DNA of 64,000 nucleotides from Aestuariivirga litoralis (lineage in GTDB: Bacteria > Pseudomonadota > Alphaproteobacteria > Rhizobiales > Aestuariivirgaceae): the NCBI RefSeq assembly GCF_003234965.1, contig NZ_QKVK01000007.1:124001-188000 (forward strand), given 5' to 3'. Below the pieces are notes generated by a model. That model worked only from the letters and a program-made list of their open reading frames with translations, ran no database searches and was not told where the DNA came from. Positions within the stretch are counted from its first letter, which is position 1. Each line of letters starts with the position of its first letter. The position numbers and the translations under genes are program-made. This document shows, piece after piece, positions 45,873-54,600 of this stretch.

Positions 45873-46760
45873 ATGGCACATCACATCGAAAAGGACGAAG
45901 TCTCGGGAACCCAGACGACCGGCCACACCTGGGACGGCATCAAGGAACTGAACACGCCGCTGCCCAAGTGGTGGCTCTACACCTTCTACGGCTGCGTGAT
46001 CTGGGCCATCGGCTACACCGTGCTCTACCCCGCATGGCCGCTGCCGGGTGGCGCCACGCCGGGCATTCTCGGCTGGTCGTCGCGCGGCCAGCTTGCCCAG
46101 CAGATGGAAGTGGCCGCCGCGGCGCAGAAGGACACGGTCGACAAGATCGCGGCCATGAGCGTCGATGACATCCTGAAGGATCCCAAGCTCCTCGCCTATG
46201 CCCAGGCGGGCGGTGCGGCGGCCTTCAAGGTCAACTGCGTGCAGTGCCACGGCGCGGGCGCTGCGGGTGGTGCGGGCTACCCGAACCTCAACGACGACGA
46301 CTGGCTGTGGGGTGGCACGCCCGACGCCATCTACACCACGCTCAAGCACGGCATCCGCTACACGGACGATCCCGAAACCCGTGATTCGCAGATGCCCAAC
46401 TTCGGCATCGACGGCATCCTGACGCCGGAACAGATCGACCAGGTCGCCAACTACGTCGTCTCGCTCTCGGGCGAGCAGGCGGATGCGGGCAAGGCCGAGG
46501 CCGGCAAGCAGATCTTCGCCGAGAACTGCGCCTCCTGCCACGGTGACGACGGCAAGGGCAACCGCGACTTCGGTGCGCCGAACCTCACCGACAAGCTGTG
46601 GCTCTATGGCGGCTCGATCGAGCAGGTGAAGGCACAGATCAACAAGCCCCGCATGGGCGTCATGCCGGCCTGGACCAAGCGTCTCGACGACGCCGAAATC
46701 AAGGAACTGGCGATCTACGTGCACTCCCTGGGCGGCGGCGAAGCGCCGGTCACCCAGTAA
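45873..46760 (+). CDS. ccoP: CcoP, cbb3 oxidase diheme cytochrome c subunit
   Basis: A 295-aa subunit with an N-terminal THTWDGIKELNTPLPKWW segment, one membrane helix (WLYTFYGCVIWAIGYTVL) and two cytochrome c domains with heme motifs CVQCH (about residue 119) and CASCH (about residue 219). It passes electrons from soluble cytochromes to CcoO. The gene lies three bases after ccoQ and is the last of the structural operon. Confidence 0.97.
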   Translation: MAHHIEKDEVSGTQTTGHTWDGIKELNTPLPKWWLYTFYGCVIWAIGYTVLYPAWPLPGGATPGILGWSSRGQLAQQMEVAAAAQKDTVDKIAAMSVDDILKDPKLLAYAQAGGAAAFKVNCVQCHGAGAAGGAGYPNLNDDDWLWGGTPDAIYTTLKHGIRYTDDPETRDSQMPNFGIDGILTPEQIDQVANYVVSLSGEQADAGKAEAGKQIFAENCASCHGDDGKGNRDFGAPNLTDKLWLYGGSIEQVKAQINKPRMGVMPAWTKRLDDAEIKELAIYVHSLGGGEAPVTQ

Positions 46761-46837
46761 CGACTTGCCGGGGCCGCGCGCTGTGACAACATGGCACGCG
46801 GCCTCTGGCCACTTTGCGGACGGCGGATCTCGGCTCT

Positions 46838-46853
46838 ATTAGTATCTCCTAAT
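46838..46853. promoter_or_regulatory. Short inverted repeat before ccoG
   Basis: ATTAG-TATCTC-CTAAT, 24 bp upstream of the ccoG start. It could be an operator or part of a promoter for the ccoGHIS genes. It does not fit the FNR/FixK, Irr or Fur consensus well, so no regulator is proposed. Confidence 0.3.
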
Positions 46854-46879
46854 GGAGTGCCCGGTTTCCGAGGGGAATG

Positions 46880-48403
46880 ATGGTTCAGATTATCAATACG
46901 GTCGACCCGCAAGAGGTCGACAGGGAAAATGCGACGGCCGTCAACAAGGCCGAGAATCGCTCGCTCTACGCCTCGCGCGAGGCGATCCACCCGAAGGCGG
47001 CGCATGGCCGCTTCCGCACCTTCAAGTGGACGATGGTGATCGTCCTCCTCGGCATCTATTACATCGCCCCCTGGCTGCGCTGGACCAGGCCCGGCGATGC
47101 GCCGGACCAGGCCATCCTCATCGACATGGCCAACCGCCGCTTCTATTTCTTCTTCATCGAGATCTGGCCGCAGGAATTCTATTACATCGCGGGCCTGCTC
47201 ATCATGGCGGGCGTCGGCCTGTTCCTCGTCACCTCGCTCTTCGGCCGCGCCTGGTGCGGCTATGCCTGCCCGCAGACGGTGTGGACCGACCTCTACATCT
47301 GGGTCGAAAGCAAGATCGAGGGCGACCGCAACGCCCGCATCAAGCTCGATGCGGCACCCTGGTCGGTGTCCAAGCTCTCGAAGCGCGCCTTCAAGATGCT
47401 GGTCTGGCTGCTGATCGCCATCGCCACCGGTGGCTTCTGGGTCTTCTACTTCGCCGATGCGCCAACCCTGCTGCATGACCTCGTGACGGGCCAGGCGCCG
47501 TCGGTCGCCTATTTCACAATCGCCATCCTGACGGCCACCACCTTCACCTTCGCCGGCTTCATGCGCGAGCAGGTCTGCACCTACATGTGCCCCTGGCCGC
47601 GCATCCAGGGGGCCATGCTCGACGAGGAGTCGCTCATCGTCACCTACAATGCCTGGCGCGGCGAGCCGCGCATGGCCGGCCGCAAGAAGGCCGAGGCGCA
47701 GGGGCTCAAGGTCGGCGACTGCATCGACTGCAACAACTGCGTCGCGGTCTGCCCCATGGGCATCGACATCCGCGACGGCAACCAGCTCGAGTGCATCAAC
47801 TGCGCGCTCTGCATCGATGCCTGCGATGCGGTGATGGACAAGATCGGCAAGCCGCGCGGCCTCATCAACTACACCACGGCCGACCTCTATGCCGCCAACG
47901 TCGCCGGCAAGAACGAGCACTGGAACTGGCGCCATCTCATCCGCCCGCGCACCATCATCTACTTCACGGCATGGGCTGGCGTCGGCCTCGCCATGCTCTT
48001 CACCCTCACCCACCGTACCCAGCTCGACGTGAACGTGGTGCCGGACCGGAACCCGCTCTTCGTCACCCTTTCGGACGGCGCCATCCGCAACGGCTACACG
48101 GTGAAGATCCTCAACAAGCGCCAGGAGCCGCGCACCTTCCGGCTCACGCTGGACGACCTGCCGGGCGCCACCATGGAAATGGTGGGCGAGTCTGGCGCCA
48201 AGGGCACCAGCTTCGACATCGCCGTCGAGCCGGACAAGCTGAAGGCGGTCAAGATCTACGTTTCGACCAACGACCCCGAGATCATCGAGCACGAGCGCAC
48301 CCGCTTCGAGTTCAAGGTCGAGGAGCTGAACCCCAAGGGCGACGCCCCGGCCGAATCCAGGACCTATGACGCCCTCTTCCACGGGCCTGACGGCAAGGAG
48401 TAA
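46880..48403 (+). CDS. ccoG: CcoG (FixG/RdxA), membrane ferredoxin-like protein for cbb3 assembly
   Basis: A 507-aa membrane protein with about five membrane helices and two 4Fe-4S cluster motifs in CIDCNNCVAVCPMGIDIRDG and CINCALCIDACD, plus FGRAWCGYACPQTVWTDLYI and CTYMCPWPRIQGAML. In characterised members CcoG acts as a cupric reductase for cbb3 oxidase copper insertion. The C-terminal IgG-like domain (about 380-500) is present. Two ATGs (46877, 46880) exist; GAGGGG spacing favours 46880. Confidence 0.95.
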   Translation: MVQIINTVDPQEVDRENATAVNKAENRSLYASREAIHPKAAHGRFRTFKWTMVIVLLGIYYIAPWLRWTRPGDAPDQAILIDMANRRFYFFFIEIWPQEFYYIAGLLIMAGVGLFLVTSLFGRAWCGYACPQTVWTDLYIWVESKIEGDRNARIKLDAAPWSVSKLSKRAFKMLVWLLIAIATGGFWVFYFADAPTLLHDLVTGQAPSVAYFTIAILTATTFTFAGFMREQVCTYMCPWPRIQGAMLDEESLIVTYNAWRGEPRMAGRKKAEAQGLKVGDCIDCNNCVAVCPMGIDIRDGNQLECINCALCIDACDAVMDKIGKPRGLINYTTADLYAANVAGKNEHWNWRHLIRPRTIIYFTAWAGVGLAMLFTLTHRTQLDVNVVPDRNPLFVTLSDGAIRNGYTVKILNKRQEPRTFRLTLDDLPGATMEMVGESGAKGTSFDIAVEPDKLKAVKIYVSTNDPEIIEHERTRFEFKVEELNPKGDAPAESRTYDALFHGPDGKE

Positions 48404-48406
48404 GTG

Positions 48407-48892
48407 ATGTCCATGGCAAGCACCCAGAAAGAGATCAAGGGCGGCCACGTGCTGGCCATGCTCCTCGCCTTCTTCGGCGTGATCATCGCCGTCAACCTGG
48501 TGATGGCCTGGTTCGCCAACTCCACCTGGTCGGGCCTCGTGGTCGAGAACGGCTATGTGGCCAGCCAGGAGTTCGACAAGAACCTCGCCCGCGCCAGGGC
48601 CCAGGAGGCGCTGGGATGGGACGTGGGCTTCTCCTTCGACAGGAGCAGCGTCAAGATCACCTTCACCGATGCCGCCGGCAAGCGCATCGACAGCCTGGAC
48701 CTCACCGGCAGGCTGCAGCGCACCGTCACCGACAAGGAAGACCAGCAGCTCACCTTCGGCTGGATGGGCTCGGGCACCTATTCCGCCCCCGCCCGCCTGG
48801 CACCCGGCCTGTGGGAGGTCGAGGTCGACGGCAAGGGCGACGGCGTTGCCGACTATCACAAGATCTTCCGCTTCGTGGTGAAGGCCGAATGA
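48407..48892 (+). CDS. ccoH: FixH/CcoH, cbb3 oxidase assembly protein
   Basis: A 161-aa protein with one N-terminal membrane segment (GHVLAMLLAFFGVIIAVNLVM) and a periplasmic domain with YVASQEFDKNLARARAQEALGW, typical of FixH. It is needed for assembly of the cbb3 complex in rhizobia. GTG 48404 and ATG 48413 are alternative starts. It overlaps ccoI by three bases (ATGA). Confidence 0.92.
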   Translation: MSMASTQKEIKGGHVLAMLLAFFGVIIAVNLVMAWFANSTWSGLVVENGYVASQEFDKNLARARAQEALGWDVGFSFDRSSVKITFTDAAGKRIDSLDLTGRLQRTVTDKEDQQLTFGWMGSGTYSAPARLAPGLWEVEVDGKGDGVADYHKIFRFVVKAE

Positions 48893-51180
48893 CCCTTCCC
48901 TGCTGCACCCTCGACGGCGAGTATTTCCAGCCCTTCAAGCTGGAGGGCGAGGATGCGGCACGCTGGATTTCCTCCGCCGGCCCCGGCCTGAAGCGCATCG
49001 AGTTCCTGGTGCCGCAGGCCAACCGGCCGGAAGCCATGGCCCACATCGAGACCGATCTCGGCGCCCTCGGCGGTGTGAAGTCCGCCCGCGTCAACCTCAC
49101 CGGACGCCGCGTCGCGGTGGTCTATGAGGATGGTGTCATCGCGCCACAGGCGCTGATCGACCGCCTCGGCTTCCTCGGCTACATGGCCCGCCCCTTCGAC
49201 CCGCGCGAAACGGGCCTCACCAAGGACGACAGGGAGAATGCCCGCCTGCTGCGCGCCCTTGCCGTGGCGGGCTTCGCAGCGGGCAATGTCATGCTGCTCT
49301 CGGTCTCGGTCTGGTCCGGGGCGGAGGGCGCGACACGCGACCTGTTCCACTGGCTCTCGGCCATGATCGCGCTTCCCGCCGTGGCCTATGCCGGGCGGCC
49401 ATTCTTCTATTCGGCGGTGAATGCGCTGCGCCTGGGCCGCGTCAACATGGACGTGCCGATCTCATTGGGCGTTCTGCTCGCCAGCTTCATGAGCCTGTTC
49501 GAAACCATCAACGGGGCCGAGCACGCCTATTTCGATGCGTCCGTCACGCTGCTCTTCTTCCTGCTTGCCGGGCGCTACCTCGACCACCTGATGCGCGCCC
49601 GCGCCCGCTCGGCCATTGCCCAGCTCATCTCGCTCTCGGCCGAAGGCGCCTCCGTCATCGAGGCCGACGGCACCCGCCGTTACGTTCCGGCGCGCGAGCT
49701 GAAGGCCGGCATGCTGGTCGCCGTCGCGGCGGGCGACCGGCTCCCCGCCGATGGCCTGATCCGCGAAGGCACCTCCGACATGGACCGCTCGCTGCTGACG
49801 GGCGAGACCGCACCCGAGACGGTGAAGCCCGGTTCCCTCGTCCATGCGGGCGAGATGAACGTCACCGCGCCGATCACGGTGGAGATCACCGCGGCGGGCA
49901 ACGACACCTTCCTCAGCGAGCTGGTACGGCTCATGGCCTCCGCCGAACAGGGCCAGTCGCGCTACATCCGCATCGCCGACCGGCTGGCGCGCTTCTATTC
50001 CCCCGCCGTCCACACGCTGGCCGCCATCACGCTTCTCGGCTGGCTGCTGCTCGGCCATGGCTGGCATGACTCGATCATGGCGGCGATCGCCGTGCTCATC
50101 ATCACCTGCCCCTGCGCGCTGGGCCTTGCCGTTCCGGCGGTGCAGGTGGTGGCGAGTGGCAGGCTGTTCCGTTCGGGCGTGATGATCAAGGATGGTGCGG
50201 CGCTGGAAAAGCTCGCGGGCATCGACACCGTGATCTTCGACAAGACCGGCACGCTCACCAAGGGCGAGCCTGCGCTGGTCTCGCCGCTGATGGTCTCGAC
50301 CGAGACCCTCGCCCTCGCGGCGGGCCTCGCGCAGGCCTCGAAGCACCCGCTCTCCCGCGCCCTGGTGCGCGAGGTGGCGAAACGCGGCCTCCAGCCCGTC
50401 AGCGTCTCCGACATCGCCGAACACCCGGGCCTCGGGCTCTCCGGCCAGTACATGGGTGAGGCCATCAAGCTCGGCAACCGCGCCTGGTGCGGCATGGAGG
50501 AGAGCGCCGATGACCACGGCCTCCTCGAATTCGCCTTCCGCCGTGGCGCCAAGGTCCCCGTGCTGTTCCAGTTCGAGGACAGGCTGCGCCCGGACGCCGC
50601 CGAAACCGTCGCCGCGCTGAGGCAGATGGGTCTCGCCGTCCACCTGCTCTCGGGCGACCGCGAGGCCGCCGTGGCCCGCGTGGCGCAAGCGGTTGGCATC
50701 GATACCGCCGTGTCCCGCGCCAGCCCGCAGGCCAAGCTCGCCTATGTCGATGCCCTGTCCAAGGCTGGCCGGAAAGTCCTGATGGTCGGCGACGGCATCA
50801 ACGACGCGCCTGCCCTCGCGGCGGGCTACACCTCCATGGCGCCGTCCTCCGCCTCCGACATCGGCCGCACCGCGGCGGAAACCGTGTGGATGGGCGAGTC
50901 GGCTGCGGCCGTGGCGCGCGCCGTCAGGGTCGGCCGCCGCAGCCAGCGCATCGCCAAGGAAAACTTCGCGCTTGCGGTGGGCTACAATGTCTTCGCCGTG
51001 CCGCTGGCCATGATCGGCTTCGTCTCGCCGCTGGTCGCTGCGGTTGCAATGTCCACCTCTTCCATCATCGTCATTGCCAACGCGCTGCGCGTGGGGCTGG
51101 GCCGGACGGCGGATGCCGGTTCTGCCAAGCGTGATGCCGACACCGCACCGGGCACACGCGCCCTGAGGGATGCCGCATGA
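48889..51180 (+). CDS. ccoI: CcoI (FixI), copper-transporting P1B-type ATPase for cbb3 oxidase
   Basis: A 763-aa P-type ATPase that supplies copper to the cbb3 oxidase. Core motifs are complete: ITCPCALGLAVP in the membrane (CPC), LLTGETAPE, the phosphorylated Asp in FDKTGTLTKGE, the SKHPLSRAL HP motif, and GDGINDAPAL. The N-terminus has two adjoining cysteines (LPCCTLDGE), but the heavy-metal-associated domain at about residues 35-105 lacks the usual CxxC (its place reads LVPQANRPEAM). About eight membrane segments. It overlaps ccoS by four bases. Confidence 0.95.
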   Translation: MTLPCCTLDGEYFQPFKLEGEDAARWISSAGPGLKRIEFLVPQANRPEAMAHIETDLGALGGVKSARVNLTGRRVAVVYEDGVIAPQALIDRLGFLGYMARPFDPRETGLTKDDRENARLLRALAVAGFAAGNVMLLSVSVWSGAEGATRDLFHWLSAMIALPAVAYAGRPFFYSAVNALRLGRVNMDVPISLGVLLASFMSLFETINGAEHAYFDASVTLLFFLLAGRYLDHLMRARARSAIAQLISLSAEGASVIEADGTRRYVPARELKAGMLVAVAAGDRLPADGLIREGTSDMDRSLLTGETAPETVKPGSLVHAGEMNVTAPITVEITAAGNDTFLSELVRLMASAEQGQSRYIRIADRLARFYSPAVHTLAAITLLGWLLLGHGWHDSIMAAIAVLIITCPCALGLAVPAVQVVASGRLFRSGVMIKDGAALEKLAGIDTVIFDKTGTLTKGEPALVSPLMVSTETLALAAGLAQASKHPLSRALVREVAKRGLQPVSVSDIAEHPGLGLSGQYMGEAIKLGNRAWCGMEESADDHGLLEFAFRRGAKVPVLFQFEDRLRPDAAETVAALRQMGLAVHLLSGDREAAVARVAQAVGIDTAVSRASPQAKLAYVDALSKAGRKVLMVGDGINDAPALAAGYTSMAPSSASDIGRTAAETVWMGESAAAVARAVRVGRRSQRIAKENFALAVGYNVFAVPLAMIGFVSPLVAAVAMSTSSIIVIANALRVGLGRTADAGSAKRDADTAPGTRALRDAA

Positions 51181-51329
51181 ATGTCCTGATCTATCTGATC
51201 CCCATCGCCCTGTTCATGGGCGGCATCGGTCTGGCGGCCTTCATCTGGTCGCTGAAGTCCGGCCAGTACGACGACCTCGAAGGGGCCGCCTGGCGCATCC
51301 TGCAGGACGACGACCAGCCGAAGCCGTGA
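51177..51329 (+). CDS. ccoS: CcoS (FixS), small cbb3 oxidase assembly protein
   Basis: A 50-aa protein, MNVLIYLIPIALFMGGIGLA then AFIWSLKSGQYDDLEGAAWR. One membrane segment and the conserved WSLKSGQYDDLEG end are diagnostic for CcoS/FixS, which is required for cofactor insertion into the oxidase. The ATG is inside the ccoI stop (ATGA). It closes the ccoGHIS run. Confidence 0.96.
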   Translation: MNVLIYLIPIALFMGGIGLAAFIWSLKSGQYDDLEGAAWRILQDDDQPKP

Positions 51330-51373
51330 CGCGCATCACTGCATTTCCGCCGCAAAGCACATGAAACTGTCAC

Positions 51374-51396
51374 CCGCCTGATTGACAAGCAGGCGG
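51374..51396 (+). terminator. Stem-loop after ccoS, possible transcription end
   Basis: CCGCCTG-ATTGACAAG-CAGGCGG gives a seven-pair stem 45 bp after the ccoS stop. No T-run follows, so it is not a clear intrinsic terminator. Confidence 0.35.
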
Positions 51397-51508
51397 CGGC
51401 GGACGGACACTTCCTCCACGCTTCACACGACGCTTGCGGAGGGCACCCATGACGGCGCACGGCGATTTCACCTCCTGTCATTCACCCTCGCGGGGCTCCC
51501 TCCCGCGG

Positions 51509-51588
51509 TCATCATCGCCGGGCTTGTCCCGGCGATCCTTTGCGCTGGCATCGGAAAAGGATGCCCGGGTCAAGCCCGGGCATGATGA
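51509..51588. repeat. Palindromic double-hairpin element (copy 5), ahead of the alpha-2-macroglobulin gene
   Basis: TCATCATCGCCGGGCTTGTC-CCGGCGATCC, a spacer, then GGATGCCCGGGTCAAGCCCG and GGCATGATGA, the same unit as copy 4. An open frame from 51434 runs through it and into the next gene, but the translation of the element (SSSPGLSRRSF and DARVKPGHDER) is what such elements give when read through, so I do not count it as coding. Confidence 0.85.
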
Positions 51589-51601
51589 GAGGTGGGGGTC
51601 G

Positions 51602-54600
51602 TTGCCACTCCTCACTGCCCTCTTCGCCCTTCTCCTCACCGCCGTCTTCTCCCTCATCGCAGATGCCCCCGCGCACGCCGCCGCCAAGCCCTTCCCCGTC
51701 GACCAGTTCAGCTGGTACCTGAGCGACTACGACTTGGACCTCGCCAAGATCGCGAAGGACCTGAAGCGCACCGAGCCCGAGATCCAGGCGGACCTTGCCG
51801 CCGCGCGTACCGCCAACAATGCGCGCCTCGCCGCATCCTCGCTCGAGCAGCTGCTGACGAGGCAGCCGACCAACGGAGCGCTGTGGCTCGACCTCGCGCA
51901 GGAACTTTCCGTCGCCACCCCCGTCAACGACAGCGACGGCTACACGCTCCCCTCCAAGCTCATCGGCGCGGCGCTCAAGGCCTATACGCAGCTCTCTTCG
52001 CCCCAGCAGGAGGGCCAAGCCCTCAACCTCGCTGCCCAGGGCTTCGCCAAGCGCGAGATGTGGCGGCCGGCGCTGACCGCCTACAAGGAAAGCCTGAGGC
52101 TCCAGGAAGATCCGGCGATCCGCGAGGCCTTCGAGCAGATGCGCGTCGATCATGGCTTCCGTGTCTCCGACTACAAGGTCGACACCGAGACGGTGCCGCC
52201 GCGCGCCTGCTTCGAGATGTCGGAGCCGGTGTCGCGCACGGTGAGCGACTTCACCTCCTACTTCACGCAGGAACCCGGCCCCGTCGCCGCCGTCACGGCG
52301 GAAGGCAACCGCCTCTGCGTCGAGGGCCTCAAATACGGCGAGCGCTATTCCATCACCGCGCGCCAGGGCCTGCCCGCCGCCATCGACGACACGCTGGCCA
52401 GGGACGTGAGCTTCGATTTCTACGTCCGCGACCGCCAGCCCTCGGTGCGCTTCGCCGGCAATGCCTATGTGCTGCCGCGCACCGGCCAGAACGGCATTCC
52501 GCTGATCTCGGTGAACAGCAAGGAAGCGGCCATCGCGCTCTACCGCATCGGCGACCGCAACATGATCGGCAGCGTGCTGGGCTCCGATTTCCGCGGCCAG
52601 ATCAGCGGCTATTCGGCCGAGGACATCGCCAACAGCAAGGGCCAGCTGGTCTGGGAGGGCACGCTCGAAACCCCCGCCCCGCAGAACCAGGACATCACCA
52701 CGGCGATCCCCGTGGACGAGGCGATGGGCAAGCTCGCGCCCGGCCTCTATGTCATGACGGCCTCGCCCGCCACGCGCGAGAGCGAGTCCTACGACAATGT
52801 CGCCACCCAGTGGTTCGTCGTCTCCGACCTTGGCCTCGCCACCATGTCGGGCAAGGACGGCCTGCACGTGAGCCTGCGCTCCATCGCCACGGCCGAGCCC
52901 GTCGCCAACGCGAAGGTCCGCCTCATCGCCCGCAACAATGAGGTGCTGGGCGAGGCGGCGTCCGATGCCGCGGGCAACGTGGTGTTCGACCCCGGCCTGA
53001 TGAAGGGCGACGGCGGCCAGGCCCCGGCCCTCGTCGTGGCGCAGGCCGAGGGCGGCGACTATTCCTTCCTCGACCTGCAGCAGCCCGCCTTCGACCTCAC
53101 CGACCGCGGCGTCACCGGCCGCGCCCCCTCGGGCGCCGTCGATGCCTTCGTCTATGCCGAACGCGGCGTCTATCGCCGTGGCGAGACGGTACATGCCACC
53201 GTCCTGCTGCGCGACGACAAGGCCAACGCCATCACCAGCCTTCCCGTCACCCTCGTGGTCGAACGCCCTGACGGTGTTGCCTATCTCACCGCCACGCTGA
53301 GCGACCAGGGTGCGGGCGGCTTCTCGCGCGATATCCAGATCGCCCAGGGTGCCCAGGGTGGCACCTGGCGCATCCGCGCCTTCACCGACCCCGCGGGCGA
53401 GTCCGTTGGCGAAACCTCCTTCCTCGTCGAGGACTACATCCCCGACCGCATCGCGTTCGACCTCGTGTCGAAGACGCCGCGCGTGAGGGACACGCTGCAG
53501 ATGAAGGTGGACGGCCGCTATCTCTTCGGCGCGCCGGGTGCGGGCCTCGACCTCGAGGCCACCGTCTCGATCACCGCCGACGCCACCCCCTTCCCGGAAT
53601 GGAAGGACTACAGCTTCGGCCTGATGGACGAACGCCCCGACACGGTCCAGTTCGCCGCCGCCGACCTGCCGCAGACCGACATCAACGGCCATGCCGACAT
53701 CGACATCGCGCTGCCGGAGCTTCCCGTCACCTCGCAGCCGCTGAAGGCCGATGTCTATGTCCGCATGCGCGAGCCCGGCGGCCGCGCGGTGGAGCGCACC
53801 GCCAGCCTGCCCATCGCCTCGCCCCAGCCGATGCTCGCCATCAAGGCGAATTTCGAGGATGGCTCGGCGCCGGAGGGCAAGCCCGCCGCCTTCTCCGTCA
53901 TCGCGGTGGACCCGGAGGGCAAGCAGGTCGCCGTCACGGGCGCCAACTGGACGCTGAAGCGCATCGTGCGCGACTGGCAGTGGTTCAACTCCGATGGCCA
54001 GTGGCGCTGGGAGGCCGTCACGCGCGCCACCAAGCTCGCCAACGGCACGCTCGACATTGCGGGCGACACGCCCACGGCCTTCGCGCAGACGCTCTCCTGG
54101 GGCGAATACCGCCTCGAGATCGATGCGCCGGGCATCACCCCGGCCTCGGTCGACTTCTCGTCGGGCTATTACAGCTTCGATTCCGCCAAGGCCAACACGC
54201 CGGACACCCTGAAGGTCGCCCTCGACAAGACCGACGTGAAGACGGGTGACACCGTCAACGTCAAGATCGAGGCCCGCTATGCCGGCAAGGCCACGGTGCA
54301 GATCGTCGGCGAAGGACTGCTCGCATCGCAGGAGGTGGATGTTCCCGAGGGCGGCCTCACCATTCCCTTCACCGTGGGCGAAGGCTGGGGCACGGGCGCC
54401 TATGTGCTGGCCAGCCTCTACAAGCCGATGGACGTGAAGGCCAAGCGCATGCCGTCGCGCGCCATGGGCCTCGCCTGGTTCGGTATCGACCGCGCCCAGC
54501 GCACGCTGGAGGTTTCGCTCGCCACGCCGGAGCTGATGAAGCCACGCACCAGGCTCACCGTGCCGGTGAAGCTCGGCAACCTCGCCGCCGGCGAGGAGGC

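Noticed and set aside
46838-46853. Irr or Fur-type iron box before ccoG
   Set aside because: Only the outer TTAG/CTAA half-sites match; the centre does not fit the Irr consensus, so I list it merely as an inverted repeat.
46715-48859. Long minus-strand open frame across ccoG and ccoH
   Set aside because: The plus strand encodes two 4Fe-4S motifs and the FixH fold; the opposite frame has no recognisable feature.
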